Under the pieces are notes generated by a model, which was not told the DNA's origin, made no database searches, and saw only the letters and a list, made by a program, of their open reading frames with translations. 64,000 nucleotides of DNA. It comes from Pseudomonas parafulva NBRC 16636 = DSM 17004. GTDB lineage: Bacteria; Pseudomonadota; Gammaproteobacteria; Pseudomonadales; Pseudomonadaceae. This document shows, in pieces, positions 31,979-40,432 of this stretch (position 1 is its first letter; the number at the start of each line of letters is the position of its first letter). The stretch is from positions 1 to 64,000 of the forward strand of contig NZ_BBIU01000007.1 in the NCBI RefSeq assembly GCF_000730645.1. The letters run 5' to 3'. The translations under genes and the position numbers were made by a program.

Positions 31979-34468
31979 TCATTGCTCCAGGCCCAATTGT
32001 CGGCGCATGCGCGCGGTAATGGACTGCCGGGTATTGCCCAGCGCTGCCCAGGGGTCGTCCACCTCGGCTAGACGCTGCGCGAGGTTGGCGATGGTCCACT
32101 GATTGGCGGCCTTGAGCTGGGCCAGCTCTTCCCGCCAGATAGGCACGGAAACCGGCAGGCCTTCGCGGGCACGCAGCGAATAGGCGCAGGCAGTTGTGGC
32201 ACCTTTGCCATTGCGCAGGTAGTCGATAAAAATGCGGCCCACCCGGTTTTTTGGGCCTGAGACTGCCGTCAGTCGGTCCGGGAACAACTGGGCTAGATAA
32301 GTCACGATAGCGTGGCTGAACGCTTTCACCTCTTCCCAGCCCGCCCGGCGCGTCAGCGGCACCACCAGATGAATGCCTTTACCGCCGCTGGTCTTGATGA
32401 ACACGGTGAGCCCTAGTTCATCGAGCAGGGTCAAGGTCAGCTGGGTAGCCTCCAGCATGGCTTTCCAGGGGAGCGCCGGGTCAGGGTCCAGGTCCAGGAC
32501 GAACCGGTCCGGCTTGTCGAAGTTGCTATCGATTGCATTCCAGGTGTGCAGCTCAAGCATGTTCATCTGTACGGCACCCAACAGGGAATCTGGCCGATTG
32601 ATGACCATGGCAGCCTGGCCTGCTTCGGCCTTGTCGTAGCTGCGCAGGTGAGGGATGTGAAACTGCTCGGCGTTCTTCTGAAAGAACAGCTCACCCTCAA
32701 GCCCATCGGGGGCACGCACCAAGGCCACGGGTCGGTGCTTGAGTTGCGGGATGATCCACTCACTGACAGCAGCGTAATAGTGGGCAATTTCGCGCTTGGT
32801 GACGCCCGTAGTGGCGTCGATCACCCGGTCCGGGTGGGTCAGGCGCAGTTTGCCCAGATCTTCCGGTAGCTCAGTGGCTTTGCGCCTGGCGGTGCTTTTG
32901 CCGGCCATGGGTTGCTCCAGGTCTATGTGGCGGGCGGGTTTATCGTGCCGTAGCCCATGGAACACCGCATGGCGAACGATGCCGTCACGGGTCATCTGCG
33001 CGTAGGCGACCTCTGCCAGCAGCACTGGCTGCAGCCAGTGAACGCCCCGCGCCTCTGCGCCAGTCGGTGGGTGGGCCAGCGCAGGCTCAGCCACCTGCAA
33101 CGGTTCGAGGCGGGCACGCAGGCTGGCCAGCGTTGCTGCGCTGAACCCGGTGCCCACCTTGCCGGCATAGCGCAGCTGATGCTTTTCACCGTCATGCAGG
33201 GCCAGGAGCAAGGCGCCAAAGCCTTTCCGGCTACCTTTGGGGTCGGTGTAGCCAACCACTACAAACTCTTGGCGGCGACCGCACTTGAGCTTGACCCAGT
33301 CAGCGCTGCGCTTACCCAGGTAGGGGCTATCGGCGCGTTTGCCGATAAGCCCTTCCAGCCCAAGGCGACAGGCACTTTGGAGCAACGAATCGACCGGCTG
33401 ATCGAAATCTGCTGAATACATCAGCCGCCCATCGGCACTGTGTTGTAGCAGCTGTTGCAGGGTTGCACGACGTTGCTGCAAGGGCAGGGGACGAAGGTCT
33501 TCACCGCCCAGGAACAGCAGGTCAAAGACGTAATAGACAATGGCATCATCCTGCTCGGTGTCGAACGCATTTTGCAGCGCCTGGAAATCGGCCACTCCCT
33601 CGGCATCGTTGACCACCATCTCGCCGTCGAGCCAGGCTGAATCCAACCCCAGTGCACGCAACGCCGCGACCTGGCCTGGCATCTTGGCGGTCCAGTCATG
33701 ACCGTTACGGGTAAACAGGCGTATATCCTCCCCATCGACACGGGCGAGAATGCGGTAGCCGTCGAACTTCACCTCATAGCGCCATTCACCACGGGGCGCC
33801 GTTTCAACCAAGGTTGCCAGTTGTGGTTCAAGCGCTGTCGGCAGCCCGGCGCCCGTTGGCTTGCGTGCAGCCGCCTTGGCTCTCGGTTTTTTGGGCACTT
33901 TGGCTTTCGGTATCAAGGTCCGGTCACTGAGCACACTGTCGGGCTGCTCATCCACCACGACGTACTCGCTTTCGGGGCGGGCCTGGCTGTCATTGGATTT
34001 GACCAGCATCCACTGCTCTTTCTTGCCCGCCATCCGTGTGCGAAACAGGTTCCACACGCCGCCAAGCTTTTCGCCCTGCAAGCGGAAGCGCAGCTTGCCT
34101 TTGGCATAAGCCTCGGCCGGGTTGCCTTCGGGCTCCCATACGCCTCTGTCCCACACAATGACATCACCGCCACCGTAGTGGCCTTCAGGGATATGCCCCT
34201 CAAAGCTGGCGTACTCGAGCGGATGATCTTCTACGTGCACCGCCAGCCTTCGTACTTTCGGGTCCAGGGAAGGGCCTTTGGGTATGGCCCAGCTCTTCAG
34301 CGTGCCTTCAAGTTCCAGGCGGAAATCGTAGTGGAGGTGGCTGGCATCATGTTTCTGGATGCAGAACTGCAAGGCATGGGCGCGCTTGCGCTTGCCCCCT
34401 TGGCCACTGGGCTCCGGCGTGGCATCAAAATCGCGCTTGCGTGCATATTCCGCTAGGGACCTTGCCAT
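31979..34468 (-). CDS. ligD: Multifunctional NHEJ ligase LigD
   Basis: 829 residues in the Pseudomonas order. The 3-prime phosphoesterase domain (residues about 30-150) has HDASHLHYDFRLE and HYGGGDVIVWDRG. The ATP-dependent ligase follows, with nucleotidyl lysine Lys234 in EVKFDGYR. The C-terminal primase/polymerase domain (about 540-829) has the LDLDPDP catalytic aspartates. It processes and seals DNA ends held by Ku. A Lys/Arg/Ala-rich linker joins the first two domains. The ATG at 34468 has GGAG 8 bases upstream. It heads the minus-strand string of five genes that runs towards ku. Confidence 0.96.
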   Translation of the reverse strand: MARSLAEYARKRDFDATPEPSGQGGKRKRAHALQFCIQKHDASHLHYDFRLELEGTLKSWAIPKGPSLDPKVRRLAVHVEDHPLEYASFEGHIPEGHYGGGDVIVWDRGVWEPEGNPAEAYAKGKLRFRLQGEKLGGVWNLFRTRMAGKKEQWMLVKSNDSQARPESEYVVVDEQPDSVLSDRTLIPKAKVPKKPRAKAAARKPTGAGLPTALEPQLATLVETAPRGEWRYEVKFDGYRILARVDGEDIRLFTRNGHDWTAKMPGQVAALRALGLDSAWLDGEMVVNDAEGVADFQALQNAFDTEQDDAIVYYVFDLLFLGGEDLRPLPLQQRRATLQQLLQHSADGRLMYSADFDQPVDSLLQSACRLGLEGLIGKRADSPYLGKRSADWVKLKCGRRQEFVVVGYTDPKGSRKGFGALLLALHDGEKHQLRYAGKVGTGFSAATLASLRARLEPLQVAEPALAHPPTGAEARGVHWLQPVLLAEVAYAQMTRDGIVRHAVFHGLRHDKPARHIDLEQPMAGKSTARRKATELPEDLGKLRLTHPDRVIDATTGVTKREIAHYYAAVSEWIIPQLKHRPVALVRAPDGLEGELFFQKNAEQFHIPHLRSYDKAEAGQAAMVINRPDSLLGAVQMNMLELHTWNAIDSNFDKPDRFVLDLDPDPALPWKAMLEATQLTLTLLDELGLTVFIKTSGGKGIHLVVPLTRRAGWEEVKAFSHAIVTYLAQLFPDRLTAVSGPKNRVGRIFIDYLRNGKGATTACAYSLRAREGLPVSVPIWREELAQLKAANQWTIANLAQRLAEVDDPWAALGNTRQSITARMRRQLGLEQ

Positions 34469-34613
34469 CACTGGCTCCACACCATGAGTGTCTTGGTGTT
34501 GGGAGGCAACCGTGGAACAGGGAGTTCAATAAATCGGATAGCCCGGAAAAACTCTGAATCTTCCTGCGCCGGGCAGAGTCGACCACAAGTGAGCCACTTG
34601 AAGGAGACGCCAC

Positions 34614-35078
34614 ATGGCCAAGCCAAACGACCCTAAGCCCTACACACCCACTGAGATCGACAACATTGAAGACCGCATGGGCAGCGTGCACGAACTGGAT
34701 TTCAGTGAACGCCTGGACGAGCGGCGAGGGCGGGTGGGTGATGAACGGCCTGCAGGTGACATCGAGCAGGAGTTCCCCGCTGAGCGCGTGGCCGAAAGCG
34801 GCATGACCGGGGGCGAGGCCCTGACCGACAGCCTGCACGAAGACAACGTGACCTACGATGACCTGAGCCCTGACACGCTGCTGGATGAAACCGGCGCGCG
34901 CGACCCGCACGAACCCGGCCATGGCGGCCCGGCAGATATGGCGCTTACCGAGGTGGATGCCGACGAAATTGGTGGTGGTATCGGCCTGGATGAAGCTGAA
35001 CTGGCCCGCTCCGCGCCGCTGGACGGCGAGCCATGGAGCGATGATGTAGTTGACGAAGATGACCGGAGCCCACAATGA
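34614..35078 (+). CDS. Acidic hydrophilic protein of unknown function
   Basis: 154 residues, strongly acidic (many Asp/Glu), with no hydrophobic segment. It has recurring LDE/DE-rich stretches such as SERLDERRGRVGDERPAGDIEQEFPAERVAESG. Pseudomonas homologues are often labelled HPr-related or serine kinase, but I see no PTS or kinase motif. It is probably disordered. GAAGGAG precedes the ATG. It is divergent from ligD across 145 bases and overlaps the metallothionein start by 4 bases (ATGA), so the two are co-translated. Confidence 0.75.
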   Translation: MAKPNDPKPYTPTEIDNIEDRMGSVHELDFSERLDERRGRVGDERPAGDIEQEFPAERVAESGMTGGEALTDSLHEDNVTYDDLSPDTLLDETGARDPHEPGHGGPADMALTEVDADEIGGGIGLDEAELARSAPLDGEPWSDDVVDEDDRSPQ

Positions 35079-35299
35079 GCGAATTACGATGCGCCTGCAC
35101 TGAATGTTCCTGCACGGTCAATGCCGTGCCGCAGAATGGCAAGGCCTACTGCTGTGAAGCCTGCGCCACCGGCCACCGCAGTGGCGACCCATGCCGCATG
35201 CCGGGCTGCACCTGCGGACAGGTAGCCCAGAAGAAAGAGAGCAGCGTCGATAACGCGCTCGATGAAACCTTCCCCGCCAGCGACCCCATCTCGCCCTGA
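35075..35299 (+). CDS. Bacterial metallothionein
   Basis: 74 residues. Ten cysteines and a histidine are arranged as CACTECSC, YCCEAC, GH, DPC and GCTC, the pattern of SmtA/BmtA-type metallothioneins that bind zinc and cadmium in a compact cluster. The last 20 residues (SSVDNALDETFPASDPISP) form a cysteine-free tail carrying the LDExFPASDP motif. I have seen that motif at the ends of other small Pseudomonas proteins. The gene is translationally coupled to the acidic protein upstream and followed by a terminator. Confidence 0.92.
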   Translation: MSELRCACTECSCTVNAVPQNGKAYCCEACATGHRSGDPCRMPGCTCGQVAQKKESSVDNALDETFPASDPISP

Positions 35300-35314
35300 G
35301 CATAGGCTGCCACG

Positions 35315-35342
35315 CGACCCCGCTGCTCAAAGCGGGGTCGTT
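35315..35342 (+). terminator. Intrinsic terminator after the metallothionein gene
   Basis: CGACCCCGCT (35315-35324) pairs perfectly with AGCGGGGTCG (35331-35340) across a 6-base loop, followed by TT. It lies 16 bases after the metallothionein stop. Confidence 0.75.
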
Positions 35343-35379
35343 AGCTGCTAGCCACTCCCCCCCCCATCTGCCCCATGGC

Positions 35380-36333
35380 TTATGTCTGCGCAGGCTTCTC
35401 GTGCTGACGCATGGCCCTTGCACGCTTCTCCAGCACCAAGTAAGTGATCACTGCCAATACCAGGGGGATGAGGTAGTACAGCGTGCGGTAAGCCAACAGG
35501 GCTGCCACCAGGCTGCCCTGGGCCATCTGCCCTTGCAGCAGGCCAAGAAACACGGTTTCCAGCACACCCAACCCGGCAGGGATGTGGGCCACCACCCCCG
35601 CCACGCAGCTGATCAACAGAATGCCCAAAATCGACGGGTAGAAGGCCTCGTCCGGCAACAGCCAGAAGATAAGCAGCGCCATCATTGCCCAGTTGCTGGC
35701 GCCCAGCACCACTTGGCAAACCGCCAGGCGCAGTGAGGGCAAGGTGAGTTCATGCTCGCGCCAGCGCCAGGTACGCTTCGTCGCAAATCCGCACGCCAGT
35801 ACATAGCCTAACGACACCGCCAGCAACAGGAAGCCGATCATCTGCAGGCCGGTCGTGCCCACTGCCCAGTGGGACGGCAGCTCTACCAGACGCAGGGCAA
35901 ACACGCTGCCAGCGATCAACATGTAGCCCATCCAGTTGGTCAACAGCCCCAAGGTCAGGATGCGAGTGATGGTGGGGGTGTCCAGCCCCAGGCGCCCGTA
36001 CAAGCGGTAGCGCAGGGCAACACCGCCTACCCAGGTGGTGAAGTTGAGGTTGAACGCATAACACACGAACGCGATGGGCAGCACTTGCCTGGCCGGCAGC
36101 CGGTGGCCGGTGTAGGCACGCGCCAGCAAGTCGTAGCTGGCGAAGATCAGGAAACTGCACAACGCCATGACCAGCCCAATCACCAGGGTGCTGGGTTTGT
36201 AGGCCATCAGCGACTGGCGCACCTCGTTCCAGTCCAGGTTGCGCGCCAACGTGAACAGCAGTGCCGGGATCAGAATCAGGAACAACACGGTAAACAGGCG
36301 CTTGGCCCAGGTCTGCCAACGCTTGCGCTCCAT
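35380..36333 (-). CDS. LPG-synthase/flippase-like membrane protein (UPF0104/AglD2)
   Basis: 317 residues with about eight membrane segments. The blocks NLNFTTWVGGVALRYRLYGRLGL, AHIPAGLGVLETVFLGLL and YRTLYYLIPLVLAVITY match the membrane half of lysylphosphatidylglycerol synthase (MprF-like). The aminoacyl-transferase half is missing, leaving a flippase-like part. Its ATG shares one base with the ClsB stop (TGATG). With ClsB upstream it probably acts on cardiolipin or phosphatidylglycerol derivatives at the inner membrane. The lipid substrate is inferred. Confidence 0.83.
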   Translation of the reverse strand: MERKRWQTWAKRLFTVLFLILIPALLFTLARNLDWNEVRQSLMAYKPSTLVIGLVMALCSFLIFASYDLLARAYTGHRLPARQVLPIAFVCYAFNLNFTTWVGGVALRYRLYGRLGLDTPTITRILTLGLLTNWMGYMLIAGSVFALRLVELPSHWAVGTTGLQMIGFLLLAVSLGYVLACGFATKRTWRWREHELTLPSLRLAVCQVVLGASNWAMMALLIFWLLPDEAFYPSILGILLISCVAGVVAHIPAGLGVLETVFLGLLQGQMAQGSLVAALLAYRTLYYLIPLVLAVITYLVLEKRARAMRQHEKPAQT

Positions 36334-37535
36334 CAGGTGTTGCCCTCGTTCAGGTTGCCTTGGGTGGCCACTTCCGGTTGCTGCGGTTCCAGCCGCTTGC
36401 GGTGGGCCGGAAACCAGCCCGCAATGCGCGGGAAGTGGCGCACTGCGTGGAAGCACAAGAAAATCAACGGTGCACGCCACCAGTAGCCCCGGATCATGCG
36501 CTCCAGGGTCACAGGCTTGCACTGCTCACTGGCCAGCGACTGCAAGTGCTGGTACAGCTGCTGGTTGAAGGCGTGGTCGCGGATAAACAGGTTGGCTTCC
36601 AGGTTGAATGACAGGCTCAGGGGGTCGAGGTTGCTGGAGCCCACCGTAGCCCACTGGTCATCGACCAAGGCCACCTTGCCGTGCAGGGGGCGGCGGCAAT
36701 ATTCGTGTATACGCACGCCATCGCGCAGCAGGTAGTTGTAGAGCAAGCGCGACAGTGCACGTACCCAGCGCATGTCCGGCTCGCCCTGCATGATCAGCGT
36801 GACCTCTACACCCCGCCGTGCGGCGTTACGCAGTTCACGCAGCAGCCGGTAGCCCGGGAAAAAATAGGCGTTGGCCACCACGATACGTGAACGCGCGTTG
36901 CGCAGTGCTTCGAGGTAATACGCTTCTATGGCGGTGCTGCGTTGCCCGTTATCACGCTCCACCAGCACGGCAGTGATATCGCCAGTGGGGGCGGTGACAG
37001 GGCGCACGTCACTCGGCGGTTCCAGCACCGGGGACATCAGCCGACGGCTCACCGCGTGCACCTGTGCGACCACAGGCCCTGTGACTTCAACGGCGTAATC
37101 CTGTTTGGCCATGGGCCCGAAATCACCGAGGTGATCGGCGCTGTAGTTGATCCCGCCGATGAAGGCGCGCTGGCCATCGATCACCACGATCTTGCGGTGC
37201 AGCCGCCTGAACAGGTTGGTCCGCATGCCTGCCAGGCGCGGTTGCGGGTCGAAGAGGTGGAAACGCACGCCGGCATCGGTCATGGCCGCAATGAAATCGG
37301 CCGGCAAATCTGCCGTGCCGTAACCGTCAGCCACCACCTCGACTCGCACACCACGGCGGGCAGCATCCGCCAGCACCCGTTGCAGCTGCTGGCCCACCTT
37401 GTCGTCGTAGATGATGAAGGTTTCCAGCAGGATCTCTTCCCGGGCCTGGGCCATGGCCTCGAAAACCCGGGGGTAGTACGCCTCGCCATTGATCAACAGT
37501 TCGACGCTGTTGCCCTCTACCCAAGGTCTTTTCAC
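36333..37535 (-). CDS. clsB: Cardiolipin synthase B
   Basis: 400 residues of the phospholipase D superfamily. Two HKD motifs are intact: HRKIVVIDGQRAFIGG near residue 120 and HGKVALVDDQWATVGSSN near residue 300. ClsB condenses phosphatidyl groups to form cardiolipin. GTG at 37535 overlaps the upstream stop by 4 bases (GTGA). Genes of the EEP phosphatase family beside clsB also occur in E. coli (the ybhP-clsB-ybhN order), and the same order is seen here, with a YbhN-like membrane protein downstream. Confidence 0.93.
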   Translation of the reverse strand: MKRPWVEGNSVELLINGEAYYPRVFEAMAQAREEILLETFIIYDDKVGQQLQRVLADAARRGVRVEVVADGYGTADLPADFIAAMTDAGVRFHLFDPQPRLAGMRTNLFRRLHRKIVVIDGQRAFIGGINYSADHLGDFGPMAKQDYAVEVTGPVVAQVHAVSRRLMSPVLEPPSDVRPVTAPTGDITAVLVERDNGQRSTAIEAYYLEALRNARSRIVVANAYFFPGYRLLRELRNAARRGVEVTLIMQGEPDMRWVRALSRLLYNYLLRDGVRIHEYCRRPLHGKVALVDDQWATVGSSNLDPLSLSFNLEANLFIRDHAFNQQLYQHLQSLASEQCKPVTLERMIRGYWWRAPLIFLCFHAVRHFPRIAGWFPAHRKRLEPQQPEVATQGNLNEGNT

Positions 37536-38317
37536 ACACTGATCTCCGCAGCCAGAGGGGCGTGGTCGGACAAGTGCGACCACGGGTAATTGGACAGCAC
37601 CTGGGCCTTGGCCGGCATACCGTTGCGCACGTAGATGCGGTCCAGCCGCAGCAGCGGCAGGCGCGCGGGAAAGGTGCGTGCCGGCGCACCGAAGCGCTCA
37701 CCGAACGCCTCTACCAGCGACTGCGACAGCACCGCGTCAGCCTTCAGCCGCCAGTCGTTGAAATCGCCGGCGATGATCACGGGGGCTTTGGCCGGCAAGC
37801 GCTCCAGCAAGGCCAGCAGCAGTTTCACCTGGCTCTGCCGGTGGGCTTCCCGCAGGCCCAGGTGCACGCAAATGGCATGCACCTCATCGTGCCCGGGCAC
37901 CTGCAGTTGGCAGTGCAGCAGGCCGCGCTCCTCGGTGCCTTGCACGGTCACGTCGAGGTTCTGCGAGCGCAGGATCGGGAACTTGGACAGCAGCGCGTTA
38001 CCGTGATCGCCATGGGGGTACACGGCATTGCGGCCGTAGGCAAACTGCGGCCACATGCTGTCGGCCAGAAACTCGTACTGGGGGGAGGCCGGCCAGCCGG
38101 GGTGGCGCAGCGCGTGCTGCGCATGGCTGCCATGCACCTCCTGGAGAAAAACAAGGTCTGCACCGGTGGCCCTTACCGCCTCCCGCAGCTCCGGCAGGAT
38201 GAAACGCCGGTTGAAAAAGGTAAAACCCTTGTGCACGTTAAGCGTGAGCACATTCAACCGATGCACGGCTGTGCGGCTCTCGGCGGCGGGGTGGGGCGCA
38301 GATAGCGTCGAATTCAA
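37532..38317 (-). CDS. Endonuclease/exonuclease/phosphatase family protein (YbhP-like)
   Basis: 261 residues. LTLNVHKGF, LVFLQEVHG, GNALLSKFPI and IIAGDFNDWR are the metal and phosphate-binding motifs of the EEP fold, and LSDHAPLAAEI ends the domain with the catalytic histidine. Members cleave phosphodiesters in nucleic acids, phospholipids or inositol phosphates. The position before clsB favours a lipid head-group substrate. The start is a TTG overlapping the DUF72 stop (TTGA); an internal GTG is possible. The N-terminus has no clear signal peptide. Confidence 0.86.
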   Translation of the reverse strand: MNSTLSAPHPAAESRTAVHRLNVLTLNVHKGFTFFNRRFILPELREAVRATGADLVFLQEVHGSHAQHALRHPGWPASPQYEFLADSMWPQFAYGRNAVYPHGDHGNALLSKFPILRSQNLDVTVQGTEERGLLHCQLQVPGHDEVHAICVHLGLREAHRQSQVKLLLALLERLPAKAPVIIAGDFNDWRLKADAVLSQSLVEAFGERFGAPARTFPARLPLLRLDRIYVRNGMPAKAQVLSNYPWSHLSDHAPLAAEISV

Positions 38318-39231
38318 AGCTCTACCTCAGGTTCAGTACCGGGTTCGGTCATCAGGTCGTGGTCCAGGTGCAGTTTTTCCAGCAGGCGCCGTGCGTCATA
38401 GGGGGCGTGGACCTTTTGATCGTTATCGAAGTAGCAGTACACGTCACGCGATGCCTTGCGGGGCGGTGGGCCCGGTACGATCAGCCGTGCGTCGTCCGCC
38501 TGGTCGCCCTTGGTCCATCGCTCGATGCGGTGCTTCCAGCGGCGCAGGGCGGCAACCGTATAGCCGCTGCTGTGCAGCTCCACATCGCCATGCAACCGCA
38601 TGTACACGAAGTCAGCCGTAAGGTCCTCGGCATAGGGCCACTTGCCTGCGCTATCGGCCACCACCAGGGCAAGCTTGTGGGCGCGCAGCAGGTCGACGAA
38701 GGCGTCGCACATGAAACTGTCGTGGCGCACCTCAACCGCGTGGCGCAAGGGTGTATTGCCGGTGATCTCAGCACCGCCGTTGCCCTTGAGCCGTTCACTG
38801 CAGTTTTTGGCACAACGCCGGGCCGCGGCCCGGTCGTGGGGCAACAGTTGGAAGAACTCGGCGAAGCGGGCTTGATCGAACTGCATGTTGGGCGGGAACT
38901 GCCACAAGAACGGGCCTAACTTGTCGCCCAACATGAGCGGCCCTGACGCAAAGAAGTTGGCCAGCGGCTCCTTGATGTCCTTCAACCGGCGCACATGGGT
39001 GATATAGCGCGGCGCCTTGACTGAAAACACGAAATCATCGGGCGTGGCCTGGGCCCAGCCAAGATACCGCTCAGGTGTTTGCAGGCTGTAAAACGAGCCG
39101 TTTATCTCGATGGTGTTCACCGCCCGTGAGGCGAAGGCGAGTTCATCGTCCTGCCGCAAGCCCTGGGGGTAGAAATCCTTGCGCCATGGGCCATAGCGCC
39201 ACCCTGAAATGCCAATGCGCACGTCGCTCAC
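38314..39231 (-). CDS. DUF72 family protein (YecE-like)
   Basis: 305 residues of the DUF72 TIM-barrel-like family. RIGISGWRYGPWRKDFYPQGL opens the protein; EINGSFYSLQTPERYLGWA and LGPFLWQFPPN are family blocks, and VYMRLHG with DVYCYFDNDQKVHAP close it. No biochemical function is established for the family. A strong GGAGGG ribosome-binding site precedes the GTG at 39231. It is the first gene of the four-gene operon with EEP, clsB and the YbhN-like membrane protein, linked by overlaps of 1 to 4 bases. Confidence 0.87.
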   Translation of the reverse strand: MSDVRIGISGWRYGPWRKDFYPQGLRQDDELAFASRAVNTIEINGSFYSLQTPERYLGWAQATPDDFVFSVKAPRYITHVRRLKDIKEPLANFFASGPLMLGDKLGPFLWQFPPNMQFDQARFAEFFQLLPHDRAAARRCAKNCSERLKGNGGAEITGNTPLRHAVEVRHDSFMCDAFVDLLRAHKLALVVADSAGKWPYAEDLTADFVYMRLHGDVELHSSGYTVAALRRWKHRIERWTKGDQADDARLIVPGPPPRKASRDVYCYFDNDQKVHAPYDARRLLEKLHLDHDLMTEPGTEPEVEL

Positions 39232-39412
39232 GGTCCCTCCTTACTGCTTGTCGCCCCGTTCATCCATGCGACCGATGCAGCTACCCGGTGGTTCAGCCAC
39301 TGATGCCCAGCGGCGCATGGCGGGTGGATTGAACTTTGCCGGCCACTGCGCTTCCACCGTTCAGCAAGAAGGCAATGCACCACGCACTCAAACGAGCCTT
39401 CTGGAGACAGGC

Positions 39413-39964
39413 ATGGCCAGACACATCATCCATTTCACCGGCCCCATCAACTCGTCGACGTGCGGCAACCTCATCAATACCTGCACAAAAGCTCTGAACC
39501 AGGGCGCAGAGGTGCTGCAACTGAACATCGCGACCATGGGCGGTGAATGCAGCTACGGGTTTACCCTGTACAACTACTTGCGGGGCCTGCCTGTCAGTGT
39601 GCATACCCATAACCTGGGTACCGTGGAGTCGATGGGCAATATCCTGTTTCTGGCGGGTGATCACCGTACCGCCTGTACCCACAGCAAGTTCCTGTTCCAC
39701 CCGTTTCACTGGACCTTGCACGGCTCCGTCGACCATGCGCGCATGGCCGAATACGCGATGAGCCTGGACTACGACCTGCGGCTGTATGCAGAGATCGTCT
39801 CGGAACGTACCCAAGGTGGCAGTGAAGTACTGGACGTGCCCCGTTACCTAATGGCGGCCCCGCGCATACTTGGTCCGCAGGAAGCGTTGGACAGTGGTCT
39901 GATCCATGGGATAGACGAGATGCCCATCGAGGCTGGCGTGTGTCAATGGAGTGTTCACGCCTGA
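39413..39964 (+). CDS. ClpP-like serine protease, stand-alone
   Basis: 183 residues of the ClpP/crotonase fold. The nucleophile is Ser73 in GTVESMGNILFLAG and the histidine is His96 in KFLFHPFHW, with spacing close to ClpP. The sequence is divergent from housekeeping ClpP: it lacks the propeptide, and the usual QPLGG loop is replaced by FHWTLHG. No Clp ATPase is adjacent. It may process a small set of substrates under stress or act without an unfoldase. The ATG at 39413 follows CTGGAGAC. Confidence 0.82.
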   Translation: MARHIIHFTGPINSSTCGNLINTCTKALNQGAEVLQLNIATMGGECSYGFTLYNYLRGLPVSVHTHNLGTVESMGNILFLAGDHRTACTHSKFLFHPFHWTLHGSVDHARMAEYAMSLDYDLRLYAEIVSERTQGGSEVLDVPRYLMAAPRILGPQEALDSGLIHGIDEMPIEAGVCQWSVHA

Positions 39965-39985
39965 CGAGCGCGTTGTGGCAGCCTG

Positions 39986-40384
39986 CTAACGGACAGAAGC
40001 AGCGGTAGAGGCGTCACAGGCGAGCAAGGAGCGTATAAGGTCCTTTATTTCGCCTTTCAATGCCGCGACATGGTCGATATGGGCAAAGCGAAAGTCAGCG
40101 ATCTCGTGCATGGCGCAAGGCTTTGGGGCGTCGTCAAACTCTGCTTCGAACACGTAATGCATCCGTTCGGTGGACTCGTGGCGCATCAGCAGCGTGAGGT
40201 TCATGGCCTGCAGGCCAGTTTCTTCGAGCAACTCACGCTCCGCCGCCTGGGCAGGTGTCTCACCGGGTTCGACCTTGCCGCCGGGCAGCGTCCACGGCGC
40301 TTTGTGCTTGCGCACCCACAACCATTTATGGCCGTGCTTGCCATGGCGGCAGATGATGGTGGCGCGGGCTTTGGTCGATTTCAT
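39986..40384 (-). CDS. Nudix hydrolase
   Basis: 132 residues. The Nudix box is complete: GGKVEPGETPAQAAERELLEETGL, residues about 35-58, with the metal-binding REllEE glutamates. It hydrolyses a nucleoside diphosphate linked to another group. The C-terminal half (HYVFEAEFDDAP, AHIDHVAALKGEIKDLI) resembles MutT/ADP-ribose-type members, but the substrate is not predictable. Its ribosome-binding site (AGGAG) is buried in a long hairpin just upstream. It lies 91 bases downstream of the CheBR-type kinase on the same strand. Confidence 0.88.
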   Translation of the reverse strand: MKSTKARATIICRHGKHGHKWLWVRKHKAPWTLPGGKVEPGETPAQAAERELLEETGLQAMNLTLLMRHESTERMHYVFEAEFDDAPKPCAMHEIADFRFAHIDHVAALKGEIKDLIRSLLACDASTAASVR

Positions 40385-40389
40385 GCAGG

Positions 40390-40432
40390 CTCCTGGTGAC
40401 GCATATTCCTATGAGGAATTAGTCACCAGGAG
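40390..40432 (-). promoter_or_regulatory. Hairpin sequestering the Nudix gene ribosome-binding site
   Basis: On the minus strand CTCCTGGTGAC (40432-40422) pairs perfectly with GTCACCAGGAG (40400-40390). Inside it, ATTCCT (40419-40414) pairs with AGGAAT (40410-40405) around a 3-base loop. The 3-prime arm ends in AGGAG, the ribosome-binding site 5 bases before the Nudix ATG at 40384. Folding would hide it. The same stretch holds a 7-codon frame, ATG at 40404 to TGA at 40381, that overlaps the Nudix start by ATGA. Confidence 0.6.
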
